Source: JAQTTT01 sp964565435 (GTDB lineage: Archaea > Nanobdellota > Nanobdellia > Tiddalikarchaeales > Tiddalikarchaeaceae). Taken from it: a DNA stretch of 30,249 nucleotides. Under the pieces are notes generated by a model. That model ran no database searches. It was not told where the DNA came from and saw only the letters and a program-made list of their open reading frames with translations. Both the position numbers and the translations under genes were made by a program. Below, in pieces: positions 23,420 through 29,809 of the stretch (its first letter is position 1; each line of letters opens with the position of its first letter). The stretch covers positions 1-30,249 of the forward strand of contig CAZMEY010000003.1 of the NCBI GenBank assembly GCA_964565435.1. Reading direction: 5' to 3'.

Positions 23420-23998
23420 TTATTTTTTTCTAAGGGTTTTCATTACAACAAAGGTTCTTGCAGCCATAGTGATTGATGAAAAGATTATTATTAGGATTAA
23501 TCCTATGAATAATTGGTTAAAGAGCATTGCCAATATAAGGGTTATAAGCCTTCCTGCCCTGCTGCCTATTGAGCCAATGTATTTTATCTTGACACCTATT
23601 GTCCACACTTCAGCCCTTGCTGCAACATAGCTGGTCATGAGGGAGAATACAAGCGCCAAAAAGCATAATTGGTAAAGCTCAGGGAAGGTTATGCTTATTG
23701 CGTAAAATGTTGCAACTTCAACCCACCTGTCAATGAATGCGTCATAAAAATCCCCAAACTTTGTGCTTCCGACTTTTTTAGCCAATGCCCCATCCAATGA
23801 GTCAATTACTGATGTTAAAGCCATCATTATTGCTGCAATTGCCAGCTCTTTTTTGAAGATGAAATAGATTGTTATTGCCAAAAAGAATAATGACGAGGTT
23901 GTCACCATATTGGGGGTTATTTTCAGCCTGGCCAATAATAATATGAAAGGGTTTATTATTTTGTGGAATAAGCTCCTGACTTTTTCAAGCTTGCTCAT
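23420..23998 (-). CDS. CDP-alcohol phosphatidyltransferase (archaeal phospholipid synthase)
   Basis: This 192-residue membrane protein carries the CDP-alcohol phosphatidyltransferase motif: D66-x2-D69-G70-x2-A73-K74, then G82-x3-D86-x3-D90. The Arg normally after the Ala is Lys here and the following spacer is one residue short. The four Asp residues bind two metal ions and CDP-lipid. About six membrane helices follow. In archaea this family attaches polar head groups (inositol phosphate, serine or glycerol phosphate) to CDP-archaeol; size and the PNMVT opening fit the archaetidylinositol-phosphate synthase/PgsA-like branch, but the head group cannot be decided. It is divergent from the CDP-archaeol synthase gene, whose product is its expected substrate, through one shared TATA. 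Confidence 0.88.
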   Translation of the reverse strand: MSKLEKVRSLFHKIINPFILLLARLKITPNMVTTSSLFFLAITIYFIFKKELAIAAIMMALTSVIDSLDGALAKKVGSTKFGDFYDAFIDRWVEVATFYAISITFPELYQLCFLALVFSLMTSYVAARAEVWTIGVKIKYIGSIGSRAGRLITLILAMLFNQLFIGLILIIIFSSITMAARTFVVMKTLRKK

Positions 23999-24019
23999 AA
24001 AAGGTAAGCAAATAATAGG

Positions 24020-24032
24020 CTTTTTAAAAAAC
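24020..24032. promoter_or_regulatory. Shared palindromic TATA box, divergent lipid genes
   Basis: TTTTTAAAAAA at 24021-24031 is close to a perfect palindrome. Its centre is 28 bases from the minus-strand start (23998) and 26 from the CarS ATG (24052), the standard spacing for leaderless start in both directions. No second TATA candidate of equal quality lies between the genes. Confidence 0.55.
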
Positions 24033-24051
24033 TAACTAATCATAATAATTC

Positions 24052-24567
24052 ATGCTTAATTCAGTAATAGCTGCTATTCAAATATTTTTGCCTGCCTATT
24101 TGGCTAATGGGGCTCCCACTTTGCTCATTAATTATAAAAAGCACCCCATTGATTTTGGCAAATATTGGGGAAAAAACCGGGTTTTTGGCAATGGCAAAAC
24201 CTGGGAGGGGCTGGTTTTTGCCTGCTTTGCAGCGTTTATTGTAGGAATTATTTTAAGGTACGCATATTTTTGGCTTAATCTTAGCTGGATTGATATCCAC
24301 CCTTTTGGCTACGCTTTCATAGGGCTTGGAGCAATGGTGGGGGATTTAACTGGCAGTTTCATTAAAAGAAGGCTTGGAATGAGTAGGGGAGAAAACGCTG
24401 GATTATTGGATATGATGGATTTTATTATTGGTGCAATGGTTTTTGCAAGGATATTGGTTAATTATTCATGGATGACTGCATTGATTGTTTTGGCTGCAAC
24501 ACCCATAATCCATCGCGCAGCAAACATCTTCGGCTACAAGATTGGCGTAAAAAAGGAGCCTTGGTGA
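24052..24567 (+). CDS. carS: CDP-archaeol synthase
   Basis: This 171-residue membrane protein is CarS (DUF46), which makes CDP-archaeol from CTP and digeranylgeranylglyceryl phosphate, the branch point for archaeal phospholipids. Typical features: PAYLANGAPTLL at 14-25, PIDFGKYW followed by GNGKTWEGL, GLGAMVGDLTGSFIKRRLGM, ENAGLLDMMDFIIGA, and the ending ATPIIHRAANIFGYKIGVKKEPW split between a helix and a short tail. About five membrane helices are predicted. Length equals the family norm. It proves ether-lipid synthesis in the organism and faces the downstream head-group transferase gene head to head. Confidence 0.95.
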   Translation: MLNSVIAAIQIFLPAYLANGAPTLLINYKKHPIDFGKYWGKNRVFGNGKTWEGLVFACFAAFIVGIILRYAYFWLNLSWIDIHPFGYAFIGLGAMVGDLTGSFIKRRLGMSRGENAGLLDMMDFIIGAMVFARILVNYSWMTALIVLAATPIIHRAANIFGYKIGVKKEPW

Positions 24568-24578
24568 AAATAGCAACC

Positions 24579-24587
24579 TTTTTAATA
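24579..24587 (+). promoter_or_regulatory. TATA box for the 109-residue orphan gene
   Basis: TTTTTAATA is centred about 29 bases before the ATG at 24612, supporting a separate leaderless transcript after carS. Confidence 0.4.
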
Positions 24588-24611
24588 ATAATTGTTTTGT
24601 GTTAAGTTCTT

Positions 24612-24941
24612 ATGAATATTATTGATGTAGCTGTGTATATAGAGAATGATAATGAATATAATAAGTATTGTGGCAAAATCTTTGAAAAGAAATCATCCCT
24701 GGTAAAGCCCAATGAGGCAAGCTTATTAGATGATAATAAAAGCCTTTTAATGAAAACAATCTATGACAAATCAGCTGATAAGCATTATGTGCTAAGCTTT
24801 TTTGGAAAAGAATATACTCCTTCATTAAAGGATTTGCACATGAATAATTGCGACATATTAGTCACTGATGATGAGAAATTCATGGGAGAAAAAAGGGATT
24901 TATGCTTCTTGGATGAATTGATTTCTTTTATGCAAAAATAA
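24612..24941 (+). CDS. Orphan protein (109 aa)
   Basis: I do not recognise this 109-residue soluble protein. It opens MNIIDVAVYIENDNEYN and contains HYVLSFFGKEYTP and NCDILVTDDEKFMGEKRDL; the strand/helix rhythm suggests a small alpha/beta fold. Three cysteines (about 20, 80, 97) are not arranged as a metal site. It has its own TATA candidate and converges on the DUF424 gene with only three bases between stops. No function is proposed. Confidence 0.6.
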   Translation: MNIIDVAVYIENDNEYNKYCGKIFEKKSSLVKPNEASLLDDNKSLLMKTIYDKSADKHYVLSFFGKEYTPSLKDLHMNNCDILVTDDEKFMGEKRDLCFLDELISFMQK

Positions 24942-24944
24942 TTT

Positions 24945-25244
24945 TTAGAAAAACTTGTATAGTTGGCTGTGGGGAATCCCTGCGAGGTCTATTACTCCAT
25001 TCTCTTCTATTACTCCAGCTTTGATTAATGCATTGATTGTTTCTTTGCCGAAGAAGTTTGCGGTTGTGCAATTGTTAGCCATCTTTGCCAGCTCTGCTAT
25101 GCCAACTTCCCCTCCATTATAGAAATCTTTTGAGAATGTTATTACTGCCCCGTTTTCAAGGGTTATTGATTTGTCTAGCAAGTCCATGTCACATGCTGCG
25201 AGAAGAATTTCATTGATTGATTTATGCAGTTTTGCTGTAATCAT
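24945..25244 (-). CDS. DUF424 family protein (COG2412)
   Basis: The start is the ATG at 25244, which overlaps the aIF2 beta stop (ATGA), giving 99 residues; longer in-frame versions lie inside aIF2 beta and are unlikely. The protein has DUF424 hallmarks: KLHKSINEILLAACDMDLLDK near the N-terminus, FSKDFYNGGEV, NCTTANFFGKETINALIKAG, and the ending GVIDLAGIPHSQL. DUF424 is archaeal, about 95-105 residues, and repeatedly found next to aIF2 beta, suggesting a role with the initiation or RNA machinery; its biochemical function is unknown to me. Confidence 0.87.
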   Translation of the reverse strand: MITAKLHKSINEILLAACDMDLLDKSITLENGAVITFSKDFYNGGEVGIAELAKMANNCTTANFFGKETINALIKAGVIEENGVIDLAGIPHSQLYKFF

Positions 25245-25645
25245 TTCCTTATGGGGTATTTTGCTCCGCAAGCCATGCATTCTATGAACATTACCCTGTC
25301 CTTTTTTACTAACTTGGTGTCTGGCTTTTTGCATTCCCTACAGTTGACGAACTCTGAGACAAATTTGGCGACTTTCTCGTTTATTCTTTCAGCATTGAAG
25401 TTGCCGTTGAATGTTGTGTATTGGCCTTCATTTATTCCTTTGGTTGCCAATTCTTTCAAAAGATAAGATAGCAAGAATTTTTCATCCCTGTCCAGGAAAT
25501 CCGCTAGTTGCTTTAAATTATTGATTATTGTTTTCTTTCCCTGAATTCTTCCTTTGACTTTTGGCACTTCAAACCTCGTCTTCTCTTCCCCTTTGAAAGG
25601 GGTCAATTCCCTGAACCTTTTGGCCAATTCCTCATAAGTCATCAT
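25241..25645 (-). CDS. eif2b: Translation initiation factor aIF2 subunit beta
   Basis: This protein of about 134 residues is the beta subunit of the aIF2 heterotrimer that delivers initiator Met-tRNA. The core FEVPKVKGRIQGKKTIINNL, FLLSYLLKELATKG, YTTFNGNFNAERINEKVAKF is diagnostic, and the C-terminal zinc ribbon is C-x2-C (NCRECKKP) with C-x2-C (ECMACGAKYP). A GTG at 25654 overlaps the upstream stop (GTGA) and could start a 137-residue form; ATG at 25645 or 25642 gives the usual MxYEEL opening and I prefer these. Overlap with the following DUF424 gene is four bases. Confidence 0.95.
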   Translation of the reverse strand: MMTYEELAKRFRELTPFKGEEKTRFEVPKVKGRIQGKKTIINNLKQLADFLDRDEKFLLSYLLKELATKGINEGQYTTFNGNFNAERINEKVAKFVSEFVNCRECKKPDTKLVKKDRVMFIECMACGAKYPIRK

Positions 25646-25650
25646 AAAAA

Positions 25651-26322
25651 TCACTCGTCAAGCACTTTGTAATTGTGCTTACTTGGTTCATATATTGCGC
25701 TGTCATTTAAAAGATTTTTTAGGGCTTCTTCAGCATCTTTATCCGATAATTTTGACATGTTCTTGATTAATGCCAAGCTTGTGCCTTTTCCTATGTCATT
25801 CTCCCTTATTATTTCAAGTATTGATTCCTCATTGTTTTTTGACTGATTTGCTTCAACGCCTGTGCTGATTCCTTCAGTCTTTTTTTCAGTAATCCTTTCG
25901 GTTTTCTCTGAAGTCAATAATAATTCATATTGGTGGTATAGCCAGTGGTTTGGGTCAAGTATTGGCTTGATTATTTCCGCGATTATCTTTCTTTTGCCTT
26001 CCCATTCATTAACTCTGCCAACAACTTCAACCAAGTCGCCAACCATTATTTTTTCAAACAATGCCGAATTGGTCTCCCCTGTTTTGAAATCCTTTTTGCT
26101 TGATATTGATATTGTGTCAGTTGAGTCATCAAGGGTTATGAATGCGTAGGATAAATCCTCTGCAATTGTTTTTGATACAGCTGTGCCAAAAACCCTCACT
26201 CTTCCGATTTTAAGGTTTTTTATCAGTATATAATCCGCCTGGCCTTGCACAACATTGTATTCTGCTTCATTTATTGCCTTAATGCTTGACTTAAAAGCTG
26301 TCATTCTCTCAAATTCGCTCAT
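25651..26322 (-). CDS. RPA-type OB-fold protein with C-terminal winged helix
   Basis: This 223-residue protein resembles archaeal RPA-associated OB proteins (COG3390-like, RPA32 type). Residues about 40-125 form the OB fold: VRVFGTAVSKTIAEDLSYAF, ITLDDSTDTISISS, GDLVEVVGRVNEWEGKRKI, ending in IKPILDPNHWLYHQYEL. A disordered, Glu/Thr-rich linker (about 136-165) leads to a C-terminal winged-helix-like domain (ILEIIRENDIGKGTSLALI to YKVLDE), the architecture of RPA32. It would bind single-stranded DNA or pair with an RPA large subunit not present in this window. The start overlaps the MCM stop (ATGA), so it is made with the replicative helicase. Confidence 0.82.
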   Translation of the reverse strand: MSEFERMTAFKSSIKAINEAEYNVVQGQADYILIKNLKIGRVRVFGTAVSKTIAEDLSYAFITLDDSTDTISISSKKDFKTGETNSALFEKIMVGDLVEVVGRVNEWEGKRKIIAEIIKPILDPNHWLYHQYELLLTSEKTERITEKKTEGISTGVEANQSKNNEESILEIIRENDIGKGTSLALIKNMSKLSDKDAEEALKNLLNDSAIYEPSKHNYKVLDE

Positions 26323-28349
26323 TTGTTAATCCTCCTTATTATTCCATGCCTTGGCTTGAAAAGCTCGCCGTTCCTGATCATTTTGTCAATTATCTCTTCG
26401 GCTTTCAATTCGTCAATTTTCCTGTTCTTGGCTTCTGACATTATCTCCTCAATGGGTATGTCTTTGCCAAAGCTTTTCTCTAGTGATTTAATTAAATCCA
26501 TGACTTCATAAATCTTGCTCCTTTGGCTTGTGGTGGTTCCGCTCATAACCCTGTCAATGTCAAGCTCCTGGGTTTCTGGGTCCATTCCCAATTGCGACAG
26601 GTAAAGCTTCATTAATCCTATGGCTTTTTTGGCGTCAAACATGGTGACTTCCTTGCTTAGCCTTACTTTGGCGCTTGCCTCGCTAAGCCTGACCAATGCT
26701 TCCAATTGCCTTGGAGTCAGCGGCACAGGCCTGGGCCCTGCGCTTGAGCTTAGCTCCTTATTCCTTAAATTGACAAAGAATGAGCCAATCTCCTCAATCG
26801 CCTCATCGCTAAGCTGGGGATGAATGTTTTGCCTGGCATAAGAGACATATTTTCTGAGCATCTCTTTTGAAATGTCAGGAACATAGTTTTCCACATGCTG
26901 ATGGCTTTTAAGAATGAACTCTGCCAAGCTCTTGTCCTGCTCCTTGTCAGGCATATCCCTGAATGGGAAGATTAAATCAAATCTTGATAAAAGGGTTATT
27001 GGCATATCTATCTGCTCTGGCAGGGATTTGAAGCCGTCAAACCTGCCTAGTTTTGGGTTGGCTGCTGCCAAGATGCTTGTTTGGCAATTAAGGACTGCCT
27101 GCACATTGGCTTTTGAAATGCTGATTGTTTGCTGCTCCATAGCCTCATGCATTGCACTCCTATCCTCATGGCTCATCTTGTCAATCTCATCAATGCATAA
27201 AATTCCCTTATTAGCCAATACCAATGCTCCTGCCTCCAATGCCCAGCCCCTCAATATCTCATCTTTGACAACTGTTGCTGTCAATCCCGCGCCTGTCGCG
27301 CCTTTACCGCTGACAAATCTTGCTTTTGGAGCCACAACGCTCATGCTTTTAACTAATTGGCTTTTCCCTGTTCCCGGGTCGCCTATCAATAAGATATGGA
27401 TATCTCCCCTTCCTTTAGTGCCATCTTTTTTCTCTTTCCTGACTCCGCCAAACATTTGGAGAACCAAGGCTTCCTTTATTTGGTTTCTGCCTTTTATTGA
27501 CGGGGAGACGGATTTGATTAGCTTTTCATAGATTTCCGGATCCTTTGACAATAGTTCTATTTGCGCAATGTCATCCGATGTGACTTCAATCTCTTCATAT
27601 TCCTTTTCAACGCTTTCAATATTGTTGGCTTCAAGCATTATGTCATAGATTACGCTTTTATTGCTTGTTCCGGGTATTGGCTTGGCATACTCATTGACAA
27701 CTCCCATTATCTTTACCTTGCTTCCCGGGTTAGTCCTTTTAACCATTTCCGGCTCAACCAAGTCATTTTTTAATATAATATTAAGTCTCATTGGCTGGCC
27801 GCCTTCCAATGACTCGCTTGATTCTTCTAATACTAGCCTTTGGGTGTCAACCAATTTATTCTTGAATATTTCAAACCTTTTTGCTCCGCAATTCGGGCAC
27901 CTGTCCGGAGTTTTTATCTCTGTCACTCCCTGCAATTCATTGACTTTTTGCTCGCAGTTTAGGCATTTGTAAACTATTAATGTGCATGTGGGCCTGACAG
28001 CGCTTGCCTGCCTTATTATGCCGTCAGTGTGTATGAATTTCCCTAAGTGCTTAGCCCTTATATCCCTAATCTTGATATAGCTATTGTTGGGCAAATTATA
28101 GAATCTTACAAAGATTTTTTCATTAAGCCCTTCCTCAAATTGCATTAATGTGTCTTCAAATAGGTCAATGTATTTTTGGGGATTGTCTATCAATGATTGC
28201 GCAATGTCCGGCTCAAACAAGTCAAGCTTGCCGAAATCAATGTTAATGCTTTTTTTGCCGTAAGTTATTGCTTTGACCAGTTCCTCTGAGCATTCTGTCT
28301 TGATAAACTGGAAAAATTTCTCCATTACCTCTGTTTGGTCAAGCTCCAT
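26319..28349 (-). CDS. mcm: Replicative DNA helicase MCM
   Basis: This 676-residue AAA+ protein is the archaeal MCM helicase. The N-terminal domain carries a zinc site C129-x2-C132 and C151-x2-C154. The ATPase has Walker A GDPGTGKS at 323-330, Walker B CIDEID at 385-390, sensor 1 N431 in AAANPKLGRF, and the arginine finger R456 in LLSRFDLIF. A winged helix closes the C-terminus (about 610-676). Length is standard (about 660-700) and there is no intein. A TTTTTTATATGC element at about 28371-28381 lies about 27 bases before the ATG at 28349, so mRNA is probably leaderless. It heads a four-gene operon ending in DUF424. Confidence 0.97.
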   Translation of the reverse strand: MELDQTEVMEKFFQFIKTECSEELVKAITYGKKSINIDFGKLDLFEPDIAQSLIDNPQKYIDLFEDTLMQFEEGLNEKIFVRFYNLPNNSYIKIRDIRAKHLGKFIHTDGIIRQASAVRPTCTLIVYKCLNCEQKVNELQGVTEIKTPDRCPNCGAKRFEIFKNKLVDTQRLVLEESSESLEGGQPMRLNIILKNDLVEPEMVKRTNPGSKVKIMGVVNEYAKPIPGTSNKSVIYDIMLEANNIESVEKEYEEIEVTSDDIAQIELLSKDPEIYEKLIKSVSPSIKGRNQIKEALVLQMFGGVRKEKKDGTKGRGDIHILLIGDPGTGKSQLVKSMSVVAPKARFVSGKGATGAGLTATVVKDEILRGWALEAGALVLANKGILCIDEIDKMSHEDRSAMHEAMEQQTISISKANVQAVLNCQTSILAAANPKLGRFDGFKSLPEQIDMPITLLSRFDLIFPFRDMPDKEQDKSLAEFILKSHQHVENYVPDISKEMLRKYVSYARQNIHPQLSDEAIEEIGSFFVNLRNKELSSSAGPRPVPLTPRQLEALVRLSEASAKVRLSKEVTMFDAKKAIGLMKLYLSQLGMDPETQELDIDRVMSGTTTSQRSKIYEVMDLIKSLEKSFGKDIPIEEIMSEAKNRKIDELKAEEIIDKMIRNGELFKPRHGIIRRINK

Positions 28350-28370
28350 GAACTCTTGGTAAATTCAGGC

Positions 28371-28381
28371 ATATAAAAAAT
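28371..28381 (-). promoter_or_regulatory. TATA box for the mcm operon
   Basis: On the minus strand TTTTTTATATGC is centred about 27 bases before the MCM ATG at 28349. The remaining intergenic bases to 28463 are AT-rich with no other clear element. Confidence 0.5.
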
Positions 28382-28463
28382 TAATTATTGCGGCGCAATA
28401 TGAATAATGAAAAATATAAATTAAAAGGGAGTTTTATCCCTTTCAATTAAAAGATTAAAATGA

Positions 28464-29039
28464 TTATTTTTTTTGGGCATCAAGCAGGGTTTTTCTCAAA
28501 TCCTTTATGGACTTGACAACTTCTTTCTCATTCTTGGCTCCTGTGCAGACTATCTTTCCAGTGCTGAATAATAGGAAGGTTATATGCCAATTTGGAACCT
28601 TGTAAACTAATCCCGGGAACTGCTCTGGTTCATACTCTGCTGTTGGCAGGCTGAATGCCAGCTCGGTTAGGTTTAGCTTTAATCCTATATCCCCTGATGC
28701 AACCATATTCTCAACCTTCATTGTTGGGGCTTTGGTGCATTTAATATTGGCCCTTGCAAGCTCTTTTTGGATTGCCTTAACTGCGTCAGGCACTCCTGCC
28801 TCGCTTTTTACTCCTGCTACAACTATCTTTCCGCTTGAAAACACCAATGCAGTGATTTTGAGGCTGGTCATTCTTAAGACAAGCCCTGGAAACTGCTCCG
28901 GGTTGTATTCAGTGTTGGAAAGCTTTGTTGCAACCTTTTCCAATGGCACATCAACAAATAATGATGCGCTTGCAACAACGTTTTGGATTGTGTAATTAAT
29001 ATCTTTTGTGATATTAACTGTTTTTAATTCTATGTCCAT
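28464..29039 (-). CDS. tbp: TATA-box-binding protein
   Basis: This 191-residue protein has the two direct repeats of TBP. Repeat one: IQNVVASASL at 18-27, NPEQFPGLVLR, FSSGKIVVAGVKS. Repeat two: VENMVASGDI at 109-118, EPEQFPGLVYK, FSTGKIVCTGAKN. The DNA-intercalating phenylalanines are in place (F50 and F141 in FPGLV, F67 and F158 before SxGK). Length is typical (about 180-195). Two TATA-like elements lie upstream: TTTATAAATAAAA at about 29059-29074 at the leaderless distance, and TTTTTAAATA at about 29043-29053 overlapping the predicted start of transcription. It is the factor expected to read the TATA boxes listed here. Confidence 0.97.
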   Translation of the reverse strand: MDIELKTVNITKDINYTIQNVVASASLFVDVPLEKVATKLSNTEYNPEQFPGLVLRMTSLKITALVFSSGKIVVAGVKSEAGVPDAVKAIQKELARANIKCTKAPTMKVENMVASGDIGLKLNLTELAFSLPTAEYEPEQFPGLVYKVPNWHITFLLFSTGKIVCTGAKNEKEVVKSIKDLRKTLLDAQKK

Positions 29040-29042
29040 AAA

Positions 29043-29074
29043 GCTATTTAAAAACCCCTTTTATTTATAAATGT
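29043..29074 (-). promoter_or_regulatory. tbp promoter with two TATA-like elements
   Basis: The distal element (centre about 29067) is 28 bases from the tbp ATG and fits as the promoter. The proximal TTTTTAAATA (about 29043-29053) is too close to drive a leaderless mRNA and sits over the expected start of transcription. Confidence 0.4.
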
Positions 29075-29164
29075 TTTATAAAGAAATTATTGATTTGGCA
29101 TCTTTTTGGTTTAAATACTCTCTCTCCGTCAGTTTTAAAAATCTCCGGATATTTGGCTTATTGT

Positions 29165-29443
29165 ATGAGAGTTAGGCAGGTTAAGGGATTAGTCCCTGCG
29201 AAGAATGGGGAAAAAATAGGCATTGCCAATCCTATTGATAAAAAATTCTTTGAGCTTAATGAATCATATTTTTTGGTTTGGCAATTGTGCGACGGCAAAA
29301 AATCTGATGATGAGGTTGCCAAGGAATTTGCTGATTATTTGGAAAAGAATGCTTCCAAGAAGAAAAAGTTTGTTAAAGATAAAATAATCTCTGAAGCAAA
29401 GGATATTATCAAAAGATTGCTGAAATTCAATCTGTTGGAATAA
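29165..29443 (+). CDS. PqqD-like (RiPP recognition element) domain protein, 92 aa
   Basis: The start chosen is the ATG at 29165; a TTG at 29090 would add 25 residues of hydrophobic, untypical sequence, and TTTTAAAAAT at about 29132-29142 is a TATA at the leaderless distance from 29165. The protein has the PqqD/RRE pattern: FFELNESYFLVWQLCDGKKSDDEVAKEFADYL (in segments about residues 34-65), a Lys-rich loop, then IIKRLLKFNLLE as the closing helix. PqqD-like domains bind peptide precursors and present them to radical-SAM or other maturases. No maturase or precursor gene is adjacent, so it is either an orphan RRE or a reused winged-helix scaffold. Transcribed away from tbp. Confidence 0.7.
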   Translation: MRVRQVKGLVPAKNGEKIGIANPIDKKFFELNESYFLVWQLCDGKKSDDEVAKEFADYLEKNASKKKKFVKDKIISEAKDIIKRLLKFNLLE

Positions 29444-29447
29444 TTGT

Positions 29448-29696
29448 TTAGTCTTGAGTATAAATTATTGTTTTAATCCCTGTTTTTTGGGAATAGCTTT
29501 CAAATGTTTGGTTGTTCCAGCGTATTTCTTCGCAAGCAATAATGCTTGGAGAGTTATATAATTCCAAATAAGATTCCAAAACTTCCATTATGCTTTTATT
29601 TGTCCTGAAAGCGAATGATTTTTTCTCAGATTTGGAGTATTCAAATTTTGCTTCAATTTTTTTTATAAAAATTGACAAATCATTATGGGTTTCCAT
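29448..29696 (-). CDS. Orphan protein (82 aa)
   Basis: I do not recognise this 82-residue soluble protein. It begins METHNDLSIFIKKIEAKFEY and ends in a short strand (GIKTIIYTQD), suggesting an alpha/beta domain; there is one cysteine and no motif. TTTATAAAAGG on the minus strand at about 29724-29735 is a possible TATA, slightly far from the ATG at 29696. It converges on the PqqD-like gene with four bases between. No function is proposed. Confidence 0.55.
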   Translation of the reverse strand: METHNDLSIFIKKIEAKFEYSKSEKKSFAFRTNKSIMEVLESYLELYNSPSIIACEEIRWNNQTFESYSQKTGIKTIIYTQD

Positions 29697-29778
29697 TGTG
29701 AGAGTTTTATTAAAGAATTGCCTTTTATAAAGTTTTAGTATTCTGGGTTTTTTTCCCTGCTTATTTTTATAGGGAATC

Positions 29779-29787
29779 TTTAAAAAA
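29779..29787 (+). promoter_or_regulatory. TATA box for the RFC small subunit gene
   Basis: CTTTAAAAAA is centred about 27 bases before the ATG at 29810, with GAAT just upstream as a possible BRE-like position. Leaderless spacing. Confidence 0.45.
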
Positions 29788-29809
29788 GTGGGAACATTCC
29801 AATATTTTT

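Noticed and set aside
26914..27531. 205-codon open frame antisense to mcm
   Set aside because: Lies opposite the conserved MCM ATPase domain; its openness follows from the codon use of the real gene.
29090..29164. TTG-initiated extension of the PqqD-like protein
   Set aside because: The extra 25 residues are not PqqD-like, and TATA boxes within the stretch indicate it is promoter; ATG at 29165 is preferred.
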